Below are positions 31,348 to 39,401 of a stretch of DNA of 39,401 bases, piece after piece. The notes beneath the pieces were generated by a model. It saw only the letters and a program-made list of their open reading frames with translations, searched no databases and was not told the origin of the DNA. The position numbers and the translations under genes are program-made. Each line of letters opens with the position of its first letter. Positions within the stretch are counted from its first letter, which is position 1. The stretch comes from Fervidobacterium thailandense (GTDB lineage: Bacteria > Thermotogota > Thermotogae > Thermotogales > Fervidobacteriaceae): the NCBI RefSeq assembly GCF_001719065.1, contig NZ_LWAF01000015.1:1-39401 (forward strand). The letters are read 5' to 3'.

Positions 31348-31896
31348 ATGAGGAGAATTGTATTGATTCTTGCCACGCTCTCAGTCACCCTTTTCGGGCT
31401 CGTACTCCTGGCAAGCACATCATCCACAGCATACAAGACGAGGGAATTGACGGCAAGTGAGATTGATAGGATGTTCACCGTACTGCGAGATCTAAAATCC
31501 ACACCCTACGTTTGGGGCGGAACTTCGGAGTACGGAATAGACTGTAGTGGGCTTGTGATATACTTACTGAACCAGCTCGGTTTTAAGAGATTCATATTCA
31601 AGAACACCTTAGTGTTTGACGTAACGGCCGATAATTTCTACAAGTACAACACAAAGCAACTTAAAAACTTGAGGGAACTGAGAAAAGGGGATCTCATCTT
31701 TCTCGACATGAACGAAGACGGTGTGTTCGACCACGTGGTTATCTTTGAGGAAATCGACAAGAACGGTGTACTCTGGTGTTGGGACGCTGCGGAGATGCCG
31801 GATGGTATCCACCAAAACAAGGTCGACCGGCGACCAATATTGAATCTAACGGGAAGAATTTACGTGTTAGGAAGAATTATGGTGGTAGTGCAATGA
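31348..31896 (+). CDS. secreted NlpC/P60-family peptidase
   Basis: A 182-residue protein with an N-terminal signal or anchor (MRRIVLILATLSVTLFGLVL) and an NlpC/P60 domain. The catalytic Cys is in TPYVWGGTSEYGIDCSGLV, the His in FDHVVIFEE, and a polar third residue probably in WCWDAAEM. Such enzymes cut peptidoglycan cross-link peptides at gamma-D-Glu-diamino acid bonds outside the membrane. ATG 31348 is 10 nt after GGAGGTG. Its TGA overlaps the ATG of the next gene (ATGA), so the two are coupled. Confidence 0.9.
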   Translation: MRRIVLILATLSVTLFGLVLLASTSSTAYKTRELTASEIDRMFTVLRDLKSTPYVWGGTSEYGIDCSGLVIYLLNQLGFKRFIFKNTLVFDVTADNFYKYNTKQLKNLRELRKGDLIFLDMNEDGVFDHVVIFEEIDKNGVLWCWDAAEMPDGIHQNKVDRRPILNLTGRIYVLGRIMVVVQ

Positions 31897-32474
31897 CCAA
31901 TCTCTTAAGCAACGTGCGAAGCTTTTTAAGGAGTATAATGAAAACTCTTTTTGAAATCATCAGAACAGGTAGGAAAAGCAACTATACGAGTAAAACGGTA
32001 ACACTTGCCATCATTCACTTCGATGGTCAGAACTTCGATGAACTTATTAGAACTTACAGGGAGGAACTTAAGGCCGCTTCAATCATCGTGGCAAAGAACG
32101 TCCCACCTGAGCTGGTAAAAGCTTACAAGAACGTATTTCACTCTAAGGACATTGTGCTTCTGGGAAAGGAGATCTACGTTAGAGGTTCAAACGTTGATTT
32201 TGCAAAGGAGGTCCAGGTGAACAAGCTGAGATCTTTCGAAAAGAGGAGATTACACGTTTTGGTGACAGACAATAAGAAAACCGCCTGGATGATTTCTCAA
32301 ATGTTCCCCTTTTACTGCGTCTGTCCTGGAGAACCGTTCGAGGAGACCGTGATCACCGCCCCAATTCCTCTCACGAGGAACTCCGACGGGTACTATTTTA
32401 GCAAAGTACCCTACAGAAGCCAGGTTACCCTCATCGATCTGAATATCGATATCATACGCGAGTTTTCAAAATAA
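31893..32474 (+). CDS. uncharacterised protein coupled to the NlpC/P60 gene
   Basis: A 193-residue protein I do not recognise. There is no obvious signal peptide; residues 1-30 may form an amphipathic helix (NLLSNVRSFLRSIMKTLFE). An alpha/beta pattern follows: VTLAIIHFDGQNFDELI, SIIVAKNVPPEL, KDIVLLGKEIYVRG, HVLVTDNKKTAWMIS and a C-terminal VTLIDLNIDII. The single cysteine pair is in FYCVCPGEPF. The 4-nt ATGA overlap with the peptidase gene suggests a joint function, possibly at the envelope, but nothing in the sequence names it. An in-frame opening extends upstream to 31776 but lies wholly inside the peptidase gene and was not used. Confidence 0.75.
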   Translation: MTNLLSNVRSFLRSIMKTLFEIIRTGRKSNYTSKTVTLAIIHFDGQNFDELIRTYREELKAASIIVAKNVPPELVKAYKNVFHSKDIVLLGKEIYVRGSNVDFAKEVQVNKLRSFEKRRLHVLVTDNKKTAWMISQMFPFYCVCPGEPFEETVITAPIPLTRNSDGYYFSKVPYRSQVTLIDLNIDIIREFSK

Positions 32475-32567
32475 AGAAAAATCTCATTAATATTCCCACG
32501 ATTCGTCCTCATTTTTCGATATGCTAACTGATGTTAGGGTATACTAACTCTCTGGTGATTTAGCCAT

Positions 32568-32588
32568 CCCACGCGTGGGTGGTAAAAT
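32568..32588 (+). promoter_or_regulatory. glpX promoter with palindrome in spacer
   Basis: CCCACGCGTGGG (32568-32579) is a perfect 12-bp palindrome placed directly before an extended -10, TGGTAAAAT (32580-32588). The same palindrome with nearby TTTTTT could be a poor terminator for the upstream gene, but the four-base centre and distance to the T run make that weaker. Upstream, GTTAG-GGTATA-CTAAC (about 32533-32548) is a second small palindrome. Confidence 0.45.
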
Positions 32589-32647
32589 TTTTTGTAGTCC
32601 ACAGTACTTTCCCGAATCTTTACCTGTCTGCTTGGGGGGTGTGGTAC

Positions 32648-33655
32648 ATGGAGAAGGAAATTACGCTGGAACTTGTGAGGGTGACGGAAGCTGCCGCTCT
32701 CATGGCAAGCCGTTACCTTGGTCGTGGTGACAAAGAAATCGTCGACAAAGCCGCATCAGATGCGATGCGCGGAATGCTCGACTACATCGAAATGAAGGGT
32801 ACCGTGGTTCTCGGCGAAGGTGAGAAAGATAAAGCCCCAATGTTGTACATTGGTGAAAGGGTCGGTCGTTGGGCTGACGATGATCCTGAACTCGATATTG
32901 CCGTTGATCCCATCGACGGAACGAGACTCGTTGCTTTCGGACTACCGAACGCGATAAGTGTCATCGCCGCGACTGAAAAGGGTGGAATTGAGTTCCTTCC
33001 AACTTACTATTCCTACAAGCTTGCCGTTGGGCCCGAACTTGCTGGAAAACTCGACATAAACGCAACGATTCGAGAGAATCTGAGGGTTGCCGCCGCAATC
33101 CTGGGAATGGAGATTTCGGAACTCACGTGCGTTGTTTTAAACAGGGACAGGCACAGGGAGATTATAGAAGAAATCAGGCGTGTCGGGGCGCGCATAAAGT
33201 TGATAAGCGACGGTGATATAGCTGCGGCGATCGCGACAGCATTACCGGAAAGCAACGTTAACATCTACATCGGTATAGGTGGTTCTCCGGAAGCCCTCCT
33301 GGCCGCCGCTGCATTGAAGTCCCTCGGAGGTGAGATTCAAGTTAAACTGTGGCCGATGGATGAAAACGAGCGCGCGAAGGTCATAGAAGCTGGTTACGAC
33401 CTTGAAAAGGTCTACCGTACGGATGACCTTATAAAGTCGGACAACGTAATATTCGCGGCGACCGGCGTAACAGACGGAGATATGCTGCGTGGAGTGCGAT
33501 TCCAGAAAAATGTTGCAATCACCGAATCGATCGTTATGAGATCACGCACGAGGACAATTCGAAAGATCATCGCCTATCACAACATGGCCTACAAAACTAT
33601 TCCGCTCAAGAGTGCGGGTGAAATAAAGTACATAAACGGGTTGCGTAGGATTTAA
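32648..33655 (+). CDS. glpX: class II fructose-1,6-bisphosphatase
   Basis: A 335-residue GlpX-type enzyme of gluconeogenesis, cytoplasmic and metal-dependent. Landmarks are ASRYLGRGDKEIVDKAASDA, VVLGEGEKDKAPMLYIGE, the metal/phosphate site DIAVDPIDGTRLVAFG, LISDGDIAAAIATALP, GIGGSPEALLAAAALKSLGG and AATGVTDGDMLRGVR. ATG 32648 follows GGGGGGTG by 6 nt; a longer frame to 32579 begins inside the palindrome and -10. It is monocistronic with a strong terminator at 33674. Confidence 0.95.
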   Translation: MEKEITLELVRVTEAAALMASRYLGRGDKEIVDKAASDAMRGMLDYIEMKGTVVLGEGEKDKAPMLYIGERVGRWADDDPELDIAVDPIDGTRLVAFGLPNAISVIAATEKGGIEFLPTYYSYKLAVGPELAGKLDINATIRENLRVAAAILGMEISELTCVVLNRDRHREIIEEIRRVGARIKLISDGDIAAAIATALPESNVNIYIGIGGSPEALLAAAALKSLGGEIQVKLWPMDENERAKVIEAGYDLEKVYRTDDLIKSDNVIFAATGVTDGDMLRGVRFQKNVAITESIVMRSRTRTIRKIIAYHNMAYKTIPLKSAGEIKYINGLRRI

Positions 33656-33673
33656 ATACGAAATTCTTAGGCA

Positions 33674-33712
33674 GACGGCCCTGACATGCCTCGGGGCCGT
33701 CCTGAGTTTTTT
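33674..33712 (+). terminator. intrinsic terminator of glpX
   Basis: GACGGCCC (33674-33681), 12-nt loop, GGGCCGTC (33694-33701), then CTGAG and TTTTTT. Confidence 0.88.
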
Positions 33713-33762
33713 ATACTACCTATGTCTTCAGATCAACCAAGACGAAGGAGGTTTAGACTTGT

Positions 33763-35370
33763 ATGGAACATCTTGGCATACTCAGCTTGCTTCCACCAGT
33801 TTTAATCATCTTCCTTGCCCTCGTCACAAAAGAGGTTATTTTCTCACTCTTCACCGGGATCTTCTTCGGCTACCTCCTCATCAGCAACTGGAACCCCCTG
33901 ATTGCAATGATAAAACTCACCGACGGAATAGCAACCGTGCTTAGCGATAGCTGGAACATACGGATTATCCTCTTCACCACGTTGCTCGCGGCGATGGTTG
34001 GACTTTTCCAGGCCACGGGGGCCGCGAAAGCCTTCGGAAGCTGGATGGCGCGTAAGGTAAAGTCAAGGGTCGGTACACTGATCGTGACATGGTTGTTCGG
34101 CATATTCATCTTCTTTGACGATTATTTCAACTGCTTGACCATCGGTACGGTTATGAGACCCGTCACGGACGAACAGAAGATTTCAAGAGCAAAGCTCGCT
34201 TACATCATAGATTCCACAACAGCTCCAATGGCGATACTTGCCCCTGTTTCAACGTGGGTAGTGACGATAATGAGCGTCATAAAGAACTCCGAAGGATTTT
34301 CAAAACTGAGTATGAGTGAGTTCATCTTCTTCCTCCTGGTAATTCCAATAAACCTTTACGCAATACTCGCTATATTGATGGTCTTCATGACGATTATCAG
34401 AGGCGATTGGGGCCCAATGAAGGAAAGTGAATCGTGGGCTCTATCCGATAAAGGCCTTTTCAATCCAAAATACGGTCAGCCGATAGGTCAGATTTCAGAA
34501 GAGATGAGCCACAAAGCCAAACCATTTGACATGGTTGTTCCTTTGGTCGTCTTTGTGACGTTGGCCATCCTCTTCTTCCCGATAACAGCTTACCTTGACG
34601 CAATTGACGGTGAAAAAGTTAAAACCTTCTGGGAAGCCACGAAAACAATGACTTTCTGGGAGGCATTTGTGAACACGGATTCTTCGAAAGCTTTCTCGTA
34701 CGCAGCGGTATTCTCGATAGTTTTTACTTCGCTATACTTTATGCTTAGGCGCGTACTCACAATTCAAGAAGTCGGTAACGGCATCATCATTGGTATAAAA
34801 TCGTTGGTGCCGGCCCTTGTAATCCTCAGTTTAGCCTGGACTGTTGGCAACATGATAAAGAACCCCGTTGAAGAGGGTGGTTTGGGCCTCGCAAAGTACC
34901 TATCCCACGTCGTATCATCTGGACATTTCCCAGCTTGGCTCTTGCCGTTTATCGCTTTCTTAATATCGTCAGCCATATCGTTCTCCACCGGAACAAGTTG
35001 GGGAACGTTCACGATAATGATACCCATCGTAATGCCGATCGCGGTTACACTTGCCGAAAAATTTGGGATTAACTCGGTAAACCTTGCAACGATATCGATC
35101 GGGGCCGTCCTCGGTGGTTCCGTTTTCGGTGATCATTGCTCTCCCATATCGGACACTACTATCCTTTCATCCACGGGAGCCGGATGTCCGCACATCGAAC
35201 ACGTTGTCACCCAGATTCCTTACGCTGTCTTCGTAATGGTGGTGTCTGCAATCGGTTATCTTGTAGCCGGGATCACAACGAACGTAGTTATCGGGTTAGT
35301 AACCGCAACAATAACCTTTTTCGTTGGATATGAGCTTGTCTTGAGGTACACAAGGAAATTTGCAAAGTAA
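33763..35370 (+). CDS. NhaC-family Na+/H+ antiporter-like transporter
   Basis: A 535-residue polytopic protein with about twelve hydrophobic segments. The first half contains the FGIFIFFDDYFNCLTIGTVMRP segment and IDSTTAPMAILAPVSTWV; the second half has ISFSTGTSWGTFTIMIPIVMP and GGSVFGDHCSPISDTTILSSTGA, all characteristic of the COG1757 NhaC group, which exchanges Na+ for H+ or malate/amino acids in some members. AAGGAGG (33745-33751) is 11 nt before ATG 33763, rather distant but with no better in-frame start. It is monocistronic, ending in the hairpin at 35399. Confidence 0.9.
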   Translation: MEHLGILSLLPPVLIIFLALVTKEVIFSLFTGIFFGYLLISNWNPLIAMIKLTDGIATVLSDSWNIRIILFTTLLAAMVGLFQATGAAKAFGSWMARKVKSRVGTLIVTWLFGIFIFFDDYFNCLTIGTVMRPVTDEQKISRAKLAYIIDSTTAPMAILAPVSTWVVTIMSVIKNSEGFSKLSMSEFIFFLLVIPINLYAILAILMVFMTIIRGDWGPMKESESWALSDKGLFNPKYGQPIGQISEEMSHKAKPFDMVVPLVVFVTLAILFFPITAYLDAIDGEKVKTFWEATKTMTFWEAFVNTDSSKAFSYAAVFSIVFTSLYFMLRRVLTIQEVGNGIIIGIKSLVPALVILSLAWTVGNMIKNPVEEGGLGLAKYLSHVVSSGHFPAWLLPFIAFLISSAISFSTGTSWGTFTIMIPIVMPIAVTLAEKFGINSVNLATISIGAVLGGSVFGDHCSPISDTTILSSTGAGCPHIEHVVTQIPYAVFVMVVSAIGYLVAGITTNVVIGLVTATITFFVGYELVLRYTRKFAK

Positions 35371-35398
35371 GTATAAGCTTAGGTAGTTGAACAAAACA

Positions 35399-35436
35399 GA
35401 AAAGGAGGACGGCGCCACAGCCGTCCTCCTTTTTTC
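35399..35436. terminator. bidirectional intrinsic terminator
   Basis: AGGAGGACGGC (35403-35413), loop GCCACA, GCCGTCCTCCT (35420-35430), flanked by an A-rich 5' side and TTTTTT 3' side. It serves the nhaC-like gene and the convergent GH65 gene. Confidence 0.93.
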
Positions 35437-35483
35437 TGCTCTTTAGTATCTGCTTGAGTATCTTCCAGTATCAACGGACCACA

Positions 35484-37757
35484 TCAACCCAAGATTTCAA
35501 AGCAATTTTCTCCGCGTTGGAGGTTGACGCGATTTCCCTTGATTTTCACCGGTACCTCGGCCTCGGTCTCGATACACAGTCTTTCTTTCGTCATCGTTAC
35601 TTTCAATGGCTTTCCTCTGAAATTTATTCTGAACGAGAGTGATTTCCAGTGCTCTGGCAACCAGGGCTCAAAATTCAATTCTCCACTCTTTTCCAAAGTC
35701 ATCCCACCAAAACCGTTTACAATGCACTGCCAGGCACCACCGGCCGAGGCGGCGTGGAAACCGTTGTTTGTGTTACCTTGGTTGTCCTCCAAATCAACAA
35801 GCACCGTTTTCAAGAAATAACGGTACGCGTTGTGTGTGTCACCGACCTTCAATCCCATAATGGAGTACATCGATGGACTGAGTGATGACTTGTGCATGGT
35901 TCTCTTTTCATAATACTCGTAGTTGACCTTCATCTCATCTTTCGTAAATTCCTCCGGTAACACGAGCATGAGCATAACAACGTCTGGCTGTTTAATCAAC
36001 TTCGTTTCTCCAAGCCTTGTCAGATCCACTGTTTTTGGCCACTTGGGTAAACCATTTTCGTTCCACTCGGTAATCTCGTGTTCTTCGAGCTGGAAGTATC
36101 CTTCAAACTGCTCAATCAATAATTCGCCTTCCTTTTTCGGAATGTAAATCTTTTCAGCAACATGCTTCCAAGACTCAACTTCCTCGTCGGTTAATCCCAG
36201 ATGGTACTTGAGTGCCTCAAATTTATCGGGATACCTTTCCTTCAGCCAATAATAATACTCTTGGGATTTCAGGAGATTCCACTTGGCAAGATAGTTCGTG
36301 TAAACGTTGTTGTTCACGTGCTCGTGGAATTCATCCGGACCGATAACACGGTTGATCTCGTACCTATCGTATCTTTCGTTGTATTCTACGCGCGAGGCCC
36401 AGAAGCGACCTATTTCAAAAAGCATCTCCGCTCCGTAATCTCTCATGAATTCATCATCACCGGTGACAATATGGTAATGAACCAGTGCCACAGCGATATC
36501 CGCGTTTATGTGGTACTCCTCATCTCCAGTCCAGATGCGAACCGGATTTCCAAGGTAATCTTCTCCCCACTTTGGAGTTACTTCCGTTCCATCGTCGGCT
36601 GACTCCCAAGGAAATTGCGCACCATTAAACCCATTTTGATGTGCGTTCTTCCTCGCACCAGGTAACGTGTTGTACCTGTACAGCAAAAGATTTTTCGCGT
36701 ACTCCGGGAGTGTGTATAAGAAGAACGGGAACATAAATATCTCAGTATCCCAGAACACGTGACCTTTGTAACCTTCACCATGTAGCCCGCGCGCACCGAT
36801 GCTGACAGTGGGATCATCGCTGGCACACTGGTAGAGGTGGAAGAGGTTGAACCTGATACCCAGCTGCGCGATGTCGTCACCTTCTATCTGAACATCCATA
36901 CGTTCCCAGACTTGGTTTACAATTTCAACGTGTTTTTTTAACTCTTGCTCCACACCCAAGGCAAAATAAGCCGCCATACCTGCGTCCGCGTCCCTTAAAG
37001 GATCCGGTGAGTGTCTTGAGGTAAATACCGTACCGTACTTCTCGATAGTGTACGTCTCGCCTTCCTTGACAAAGATGGTGTAAATTTCGGAAGGATTGTC
37101 CCCAATGAGTCTGTACTTCCTGAATTTCAGGACGTTTTCACCGTTAGAACCATAACCTTTCAGTGCCGTCCTGATCGCTATCAAGTGCCCCTTGTCGTGA
37201 GTTTTCACCAACGAGAATAATCCCGGTATCATCTCCCCAGCATTGAGTACGGTATAATGTTGGATCTTGTTGGCGGGATCAAGTTTTCCGTTGTACGTGG
37301 AGTTGTCTATGAAACTCTCGACAAATATCTTCCCGGAGAAATTGAGCGGTGTGAATTTGTAAATTACTCCGAATCTGTTCAAACTGCTTCTACTGACGAA
37401 CCTTTGTGAATCTAATTGGATCATTTTCCCGGACTTTAATTCAAGAACAGTCGCGGAGTTAAGCACCCCATTCTTCATATCCAGTAAGCGTGAGTACGAC
37501 TTGATTGTACACCTGTCCAAAACCAGCGGTTCACCATCGATGTAAATGTTTATGCCAAGTGGATCCGGCAGATTCACCAACTCGGTCACCTGGGCGTCGT
37601 GTTTATCGTAAATGCCAGCAACGTAAGTGCCTGGCATTTTGTAATTCGAGAATTCTTCAACACCTCTGAGGCTGAACGTACCGTTTGCCAAGGTAAACAG
37701 CGTTTCGTAAACGTAATTCTCGTCTTGAATGTAATTCTTGCGCTCAACTATCCACAT
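35484..37757 (-). CDS. GH65 family disaccharide phosphorylase
   Basis: A 757-residue GH65 enzyme, full length: N-terminal beta-sandwich (about 1-260), helical linker, (alpha/alpha)6 barrel, C-terminal beta domain. The start YETLFTLANGTFSLRG is typical. The general-acid Glu is in RVIGPDEFHEHVNNNVYTN (about 475); phosphate contacts are in KQPDVVMLM and the GFHAASAGGAWQ loop. GH65 phosphorylases split alpha-glucosides (maltose, trehalose, kojibiose, nigerose) with phosphate to beta-glucose 1-phosphate. The adjacent beta-phosphoglucomutase fits this reaction. The disaccharide cannot be told from what I can see. ATG 37757 follows GGAGG by 7 nt; 28 nt after pgmB. Confidence 0.92.
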   Translation of the reverse strand: MWIVERKNYIQDENYVYETLFTLANGTFSLRGVEEFSNYKMPGTYVAGIYDKHDAQVTELVNLPDPLGINIYIDGEPLVLDRCTIKSYSRLLDMKNGVLNSATVLELKSGKMIQLDSQRFVSRSSLNRFGVIYKFTPLNFSGKIFVESFIDNSTYNGKLDPANKIQHYTVLNAGEMIPGLFSLVKTHDKGHLIAIRTALKGYGSNGENVLKFRKYRLIGDNPSEIYTIFVKEGETYTIEKYGTVFTSRHSPDPLRDADAGMAAYFALGVEQELKKHVEIVNQVWERMDVQIEGDDIAQLGIRFNLFHLYQCASDDPTVSIGARGLHGEGYKGHVFWDTEIFMFPFFLYTLPEYAKNLLLYRYNTLPGARKNAHQNGFNGAQFPWESADDGTEVTPKWGEDYLGNPVRIWTGDEEYHINADIAVALVHYHIVTGDDEFMRDYGAEMLFEIGRFWASRVEYNERYDRYEINRVIGPDEFHEHVNNNVYTNYLAKWNLLKSQEYYYWLKERYPDKFEALKYHLGLTDEEVESWKHVAEKIYIPKKEGELLIEQFEGYFQLEEHEITEWNENGLPKWPKTVDLTRLGETKLIKQPDVVMLMLVLPEEFTKDEMKVNYEYYEKRTMHKSSLSPSMYSIMGLKVGDTHNAYRYFLKTVLVDLEDNQGNTNNGFHAASAGGAWQCIVNGFGGMTLEKSGELNFEPWLPEHWKSLSFRINFRGKPLKVTMTKERLCIETEAEVPVKIKGNRVNLQRGENCFEILG

Positions 37758-37785
37758 ACAGCTACCTCCTTCCCGAATCTCTTGT

Positions 37786-38436
37786 TCACCATTCGATCAG
37801 TTCGATGTCCTGACCAACGAACGATTCAATCACCCTGTCCGCATCCTTCAACGTTTCTCTGTTACCTACACCAACAACTTTCATGCAAGCTCTCTTTGCA
37901 GCCTCAATACCTGCGATCGCGTCTTCAAAAACGGTGCACTCCTCCGGAGCAACGTTCAACTCCTCAGCAGCTTTGAGGAAGACTTCCGGATCCGGCTTGG
38001 CCCTCGTTATCTTGGTACCGTCGATGATGACATCAAAAAAGTCTTTGAGTCCTATTCTTTCCAGAATGAGCATCGTATTCTTGCTTGCCGAACCTATCGC
38101 TATCTTTACACCATTTCTCTTAAGTAAATTCAGAAAGTCCATAACTCCGGGAAGTATTTCGTCTTCGGTCATCTGACTAATGTATTCGACGTACCAGTTG
38201 TTCTTTTTTTCGGCAAGTGCCATCTTCTTGCTCTCATCGTCTATTCTGATTCCACCGATCGAAAGGAGAATTTCGAGTGATTCCATTCGACTCACACCCT
38301 TAAGCCTTTCGTTATCCTTCTCCGTGAATTCAAACCCGAGCTCCGCAGCTAACCTTTTCCAAGCAAGATAATGGTACTTAGCTGTGTCGACAATGACACC
38401 ATCAAGGTCAAAAATACACGCTTTTGAACGCACCAC
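37786..38436 (-). CDS. pgmB: beta-phosphoglucomutase
   Basis: A HAD-superfamily protein of about 216 residues. Motif I is FDLDGVIVDTAKYHYLAWKRLA (nucleophile and acid/base Asp), the cap contains LKGVSRMESLEILL, motif II is IGSASKN, motif III RAKPDPEVFLKAA, motif IV VFEDAIAGIEAA, matching beta-PGM, not phosphoglycolate phosphatase. It converts beta-glucose 1-phosphate to glucose 6-phosphate. The start is one of two adjacent GTG codons (38436 or 38433) after GGAGGAGG; a TTG at 38457 lies upstream of that site. It sits between the ABC permease and GH65 genes, a coherent sugar-use set. Confidence 0.92.
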   Translation of the reverse strand: MVRSKACIFDLDGVIVDTAKYHYLAWKRLAAELGFEFTEKDNERLKGVSRMESLEILLSIGGIRIDDESKKMALAEKKNNWYVEYISQMTEDEILPGVMDFLNLLKRNGVKIAIGSASKNTMLILERIGLKDFFDVIIDGTKITRAKPDPEVFLKAAEELNVAPEECTVFEDAIAGIEAAKRACMKVVGVGNRETLKDADRVIESFVGQDIELIEW

Positions 38437-38485
38437 GGAAACCTCCTCCGTTCTCAATCTTCGTAACCCGTCTTACAACTTATTT

Positions 38486-39376
38486 TCAACCCTTGATCGC
38501 AACAGCCTTGCCACTCTCAACAAAGTACTTTTGGAAGGATAGGAATATAATTATCATCGGGACAGTCATGAATATGGATGCTGCCATCATATATTGCCAG
38601 TAGGTGTAGTAAGAGCTCCTAAAGAAATTGAGTCCGAGAGTTAACGTGTAGTTTTCTTTGCTACTCATGATTATGAGTGGCCACTGAAAATCATTCCAGG
38701 CACCAAGGAACGTGTATATCGAAAGTGCACTGATAGCCGGCAAAGCGTTGGGCAAGACTATTCTGAAGTACGTCCTGATGATTCCAGAACCGTCTATTCT
38801 TGCAGCTTCTTCGAGTTCTTTGGGGAAGTTCAAGAAGAACTGCCTCATCATAAAAAGCCCGAAGATACTCGTCAGTTTTGGCAAAAACAACCCCGTGTAC
38901 GTATTTATCAAACCAAACCGCACGAGCATGTTATACTGCGGTATTAACGTGACCTGGCCAGGTACCATCATCAACGCCAAAAAGAGGGTGAACCAGAAAT
39001 TCTTTAGAGGAAAGTTCAAACGAGCGAACGCATAACCACCAAGTGAGTTGAGTATCACATTTCCAAGCGTCAAAACACCGGCGTAGATCACCGTGTTCAG
39101 CAACCATCTTCTGTAAAGTGGTACGACCTCAAAGATGAGTCTGTAGTTCCTCAAAGTAAGTGGTGCACCGAACGCCGAAGGCCTTGGAAGCAGCCTCAAC
39201 TTCGGTGGCCAGTCGAATATGTTCACACCACGCTCGTTTCCCGCATCGTCGATGTAAGTGATAGGGGTTAATGATATCAGAATCGCCCAAGAGAACGGAA
39301 AGAGCGTTGCTATCGCGTAGATAATCAGTATCACGTAAGAGACAACAACTGGCCAGTTACTGCGCACCGCATTCAT
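38486..39376 (-). CDS. CUT1 carbohydrate ABC transporter permease (MalG-type)
   Basis: A 296-residue inner-membrane permease with six helices. The ATPase-contacting EAA loop reads EEAARIDGSGIIRTYFRIVLPNALPA, preceded by a MalG-type periplasmic segment before LTLRNYRLIF that is longer than usual. ATG 39376 follows GGGTGGTG by 6 nt; a GTG at 39388 overlaps that site. The partner permease and binding protein are presumably upstream, outside the window. Linked to pgmB and GH65, so it likely imports the disaccharide cleaved by the phosphorylase. Confidence 0.93.
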   Translation of the reverse strand: MNAVRSNWPVVVSYVILIIYAIATLFPFSWAILISLTPITYIDDAGNERGVNIFDWPPKLRLLPRPSAFGAPLTLRNYRLIFEVVPLYRRWLLNTVIYAGVLTLGNVILNSLGGYAFARLNFPLKNFWFTLFLALMMVPGQVTLIPQYNMLVRFGLINTYTGLFLPKLTSIFGLFMMRQFFLNFPKELEEAARIDGSGIIRTYFRIVLPNALPAISALSIYTFLGAWNDFQWPLIIMSSKENYTLTLGLNFFRSSYYTYWQYMMAASIFMTVPMIIIFLSFQKYFVESGKAVAIKG

Positions 39377-39401
39377 TGCAAACACCACCCTTTGGAAAGT
39401 C

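Noticed and set aside
33712-33717. TATACT after the glpX terminator as nhaC-type gene promoter
   Set aside because: It overlaps the terminator T run and has no plausible -35; the true promoter of the antiporter gene remains unlocated.
1-39401. CRISPR arrays, insertion sequences, prophage genes, integrase attachment sites
   Set aside because: No regularly spaced direct repeats, transposase or integrase motifs, or duplicated tRNA 3' ends were seen, including after tRNA-Ser.

Overview
The window looks like chromosome of a thermophilic member of the Thermotogales. Several proteins resemble Thermotoga-type families closely: a GH13 maltosyltransferase, a RibD-RibE-RibBA-RibH operon behind an FMN riboswitch, and class II FBPase. 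Promoters repeatedly use an extended -10 (TGGTATAAT), and genes are packed tightly with frequent GTG/TTG starts. A Fervidobacterium-like genome is a reasonable guess, but this is inference, not a search result. I see no phage, insertion sequence or CRISPR array.

Layout. 1-1850: an ArsR repressor, a COG0701 (ArsP-like) permease and a thioredoxin-like protein, read from a promoter whose spacer is a 20-bp palindrome. 1893-4683 (minus): HIT protein, YfcE-type phosphodiesterase, YigZ protein, aminotransferase. 4739-8697 (minus): ileS, then by 1-nt overlap an unrecognised exported protein containing seven consecutive 18-residue repeats (beta-solenoid-like). 8808-10841 (minus): a signalling module of DRTGG protein, PHP phosphoesterase-like protein, stand-alone HATPase and CheY-like receiver. 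10963-12969 (minus): maltosyltransferase. 13176-14093: a CDF-type membrane protein without the usual metal ligands. 14118-15194 (minus): iron-type alcohol dehydrogenase.

15258-18873 is the riboflavin operon with FMN riboswitch and terminator, followed by tRNA-Ser(UGA). 19031-20625 (minus) is an MFS transporter preceded by a small gene readable only across two opposite single-base homopolymer frameshifts. 20911-22577: an NSS sodium symporter with its 35-residue MetS-type small subunit. 22621-27249 (minus): CNNM/CorC protein, cytidine deaminase, RecN and a PP2C-type phosphatase with a degenerate receiver. 27421-29022: PAS-GGDEF diguanylate cyclase. 29014-31219 (minus): asnS and a split LysO exporter. 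31348-32474: NlpC/P60 protein coupled to an unknown protein. 32648-35370: glpX, then an NhaC-type antiporter. 35484-39376 (minus): the end of a sugar-use operon (CUT1 ABC permease, beta-phosphoglucomutase, GH65 phosphorylase), cut by the window edge.

The most unusual items are the doubly frameshifted small gene coupled to the MFS transporter, the 18-residue-repeat exported protein coupled to ileS, the DRTGG-PHP-HATPase-receiver module lying without hydrogenase genes nearby, the ligand-less CDF protein, and a riboswitch whose terminator arm can pair with the aptamer's 5' strand. All function calls come from reading motifs and remembered families; no database search was run.
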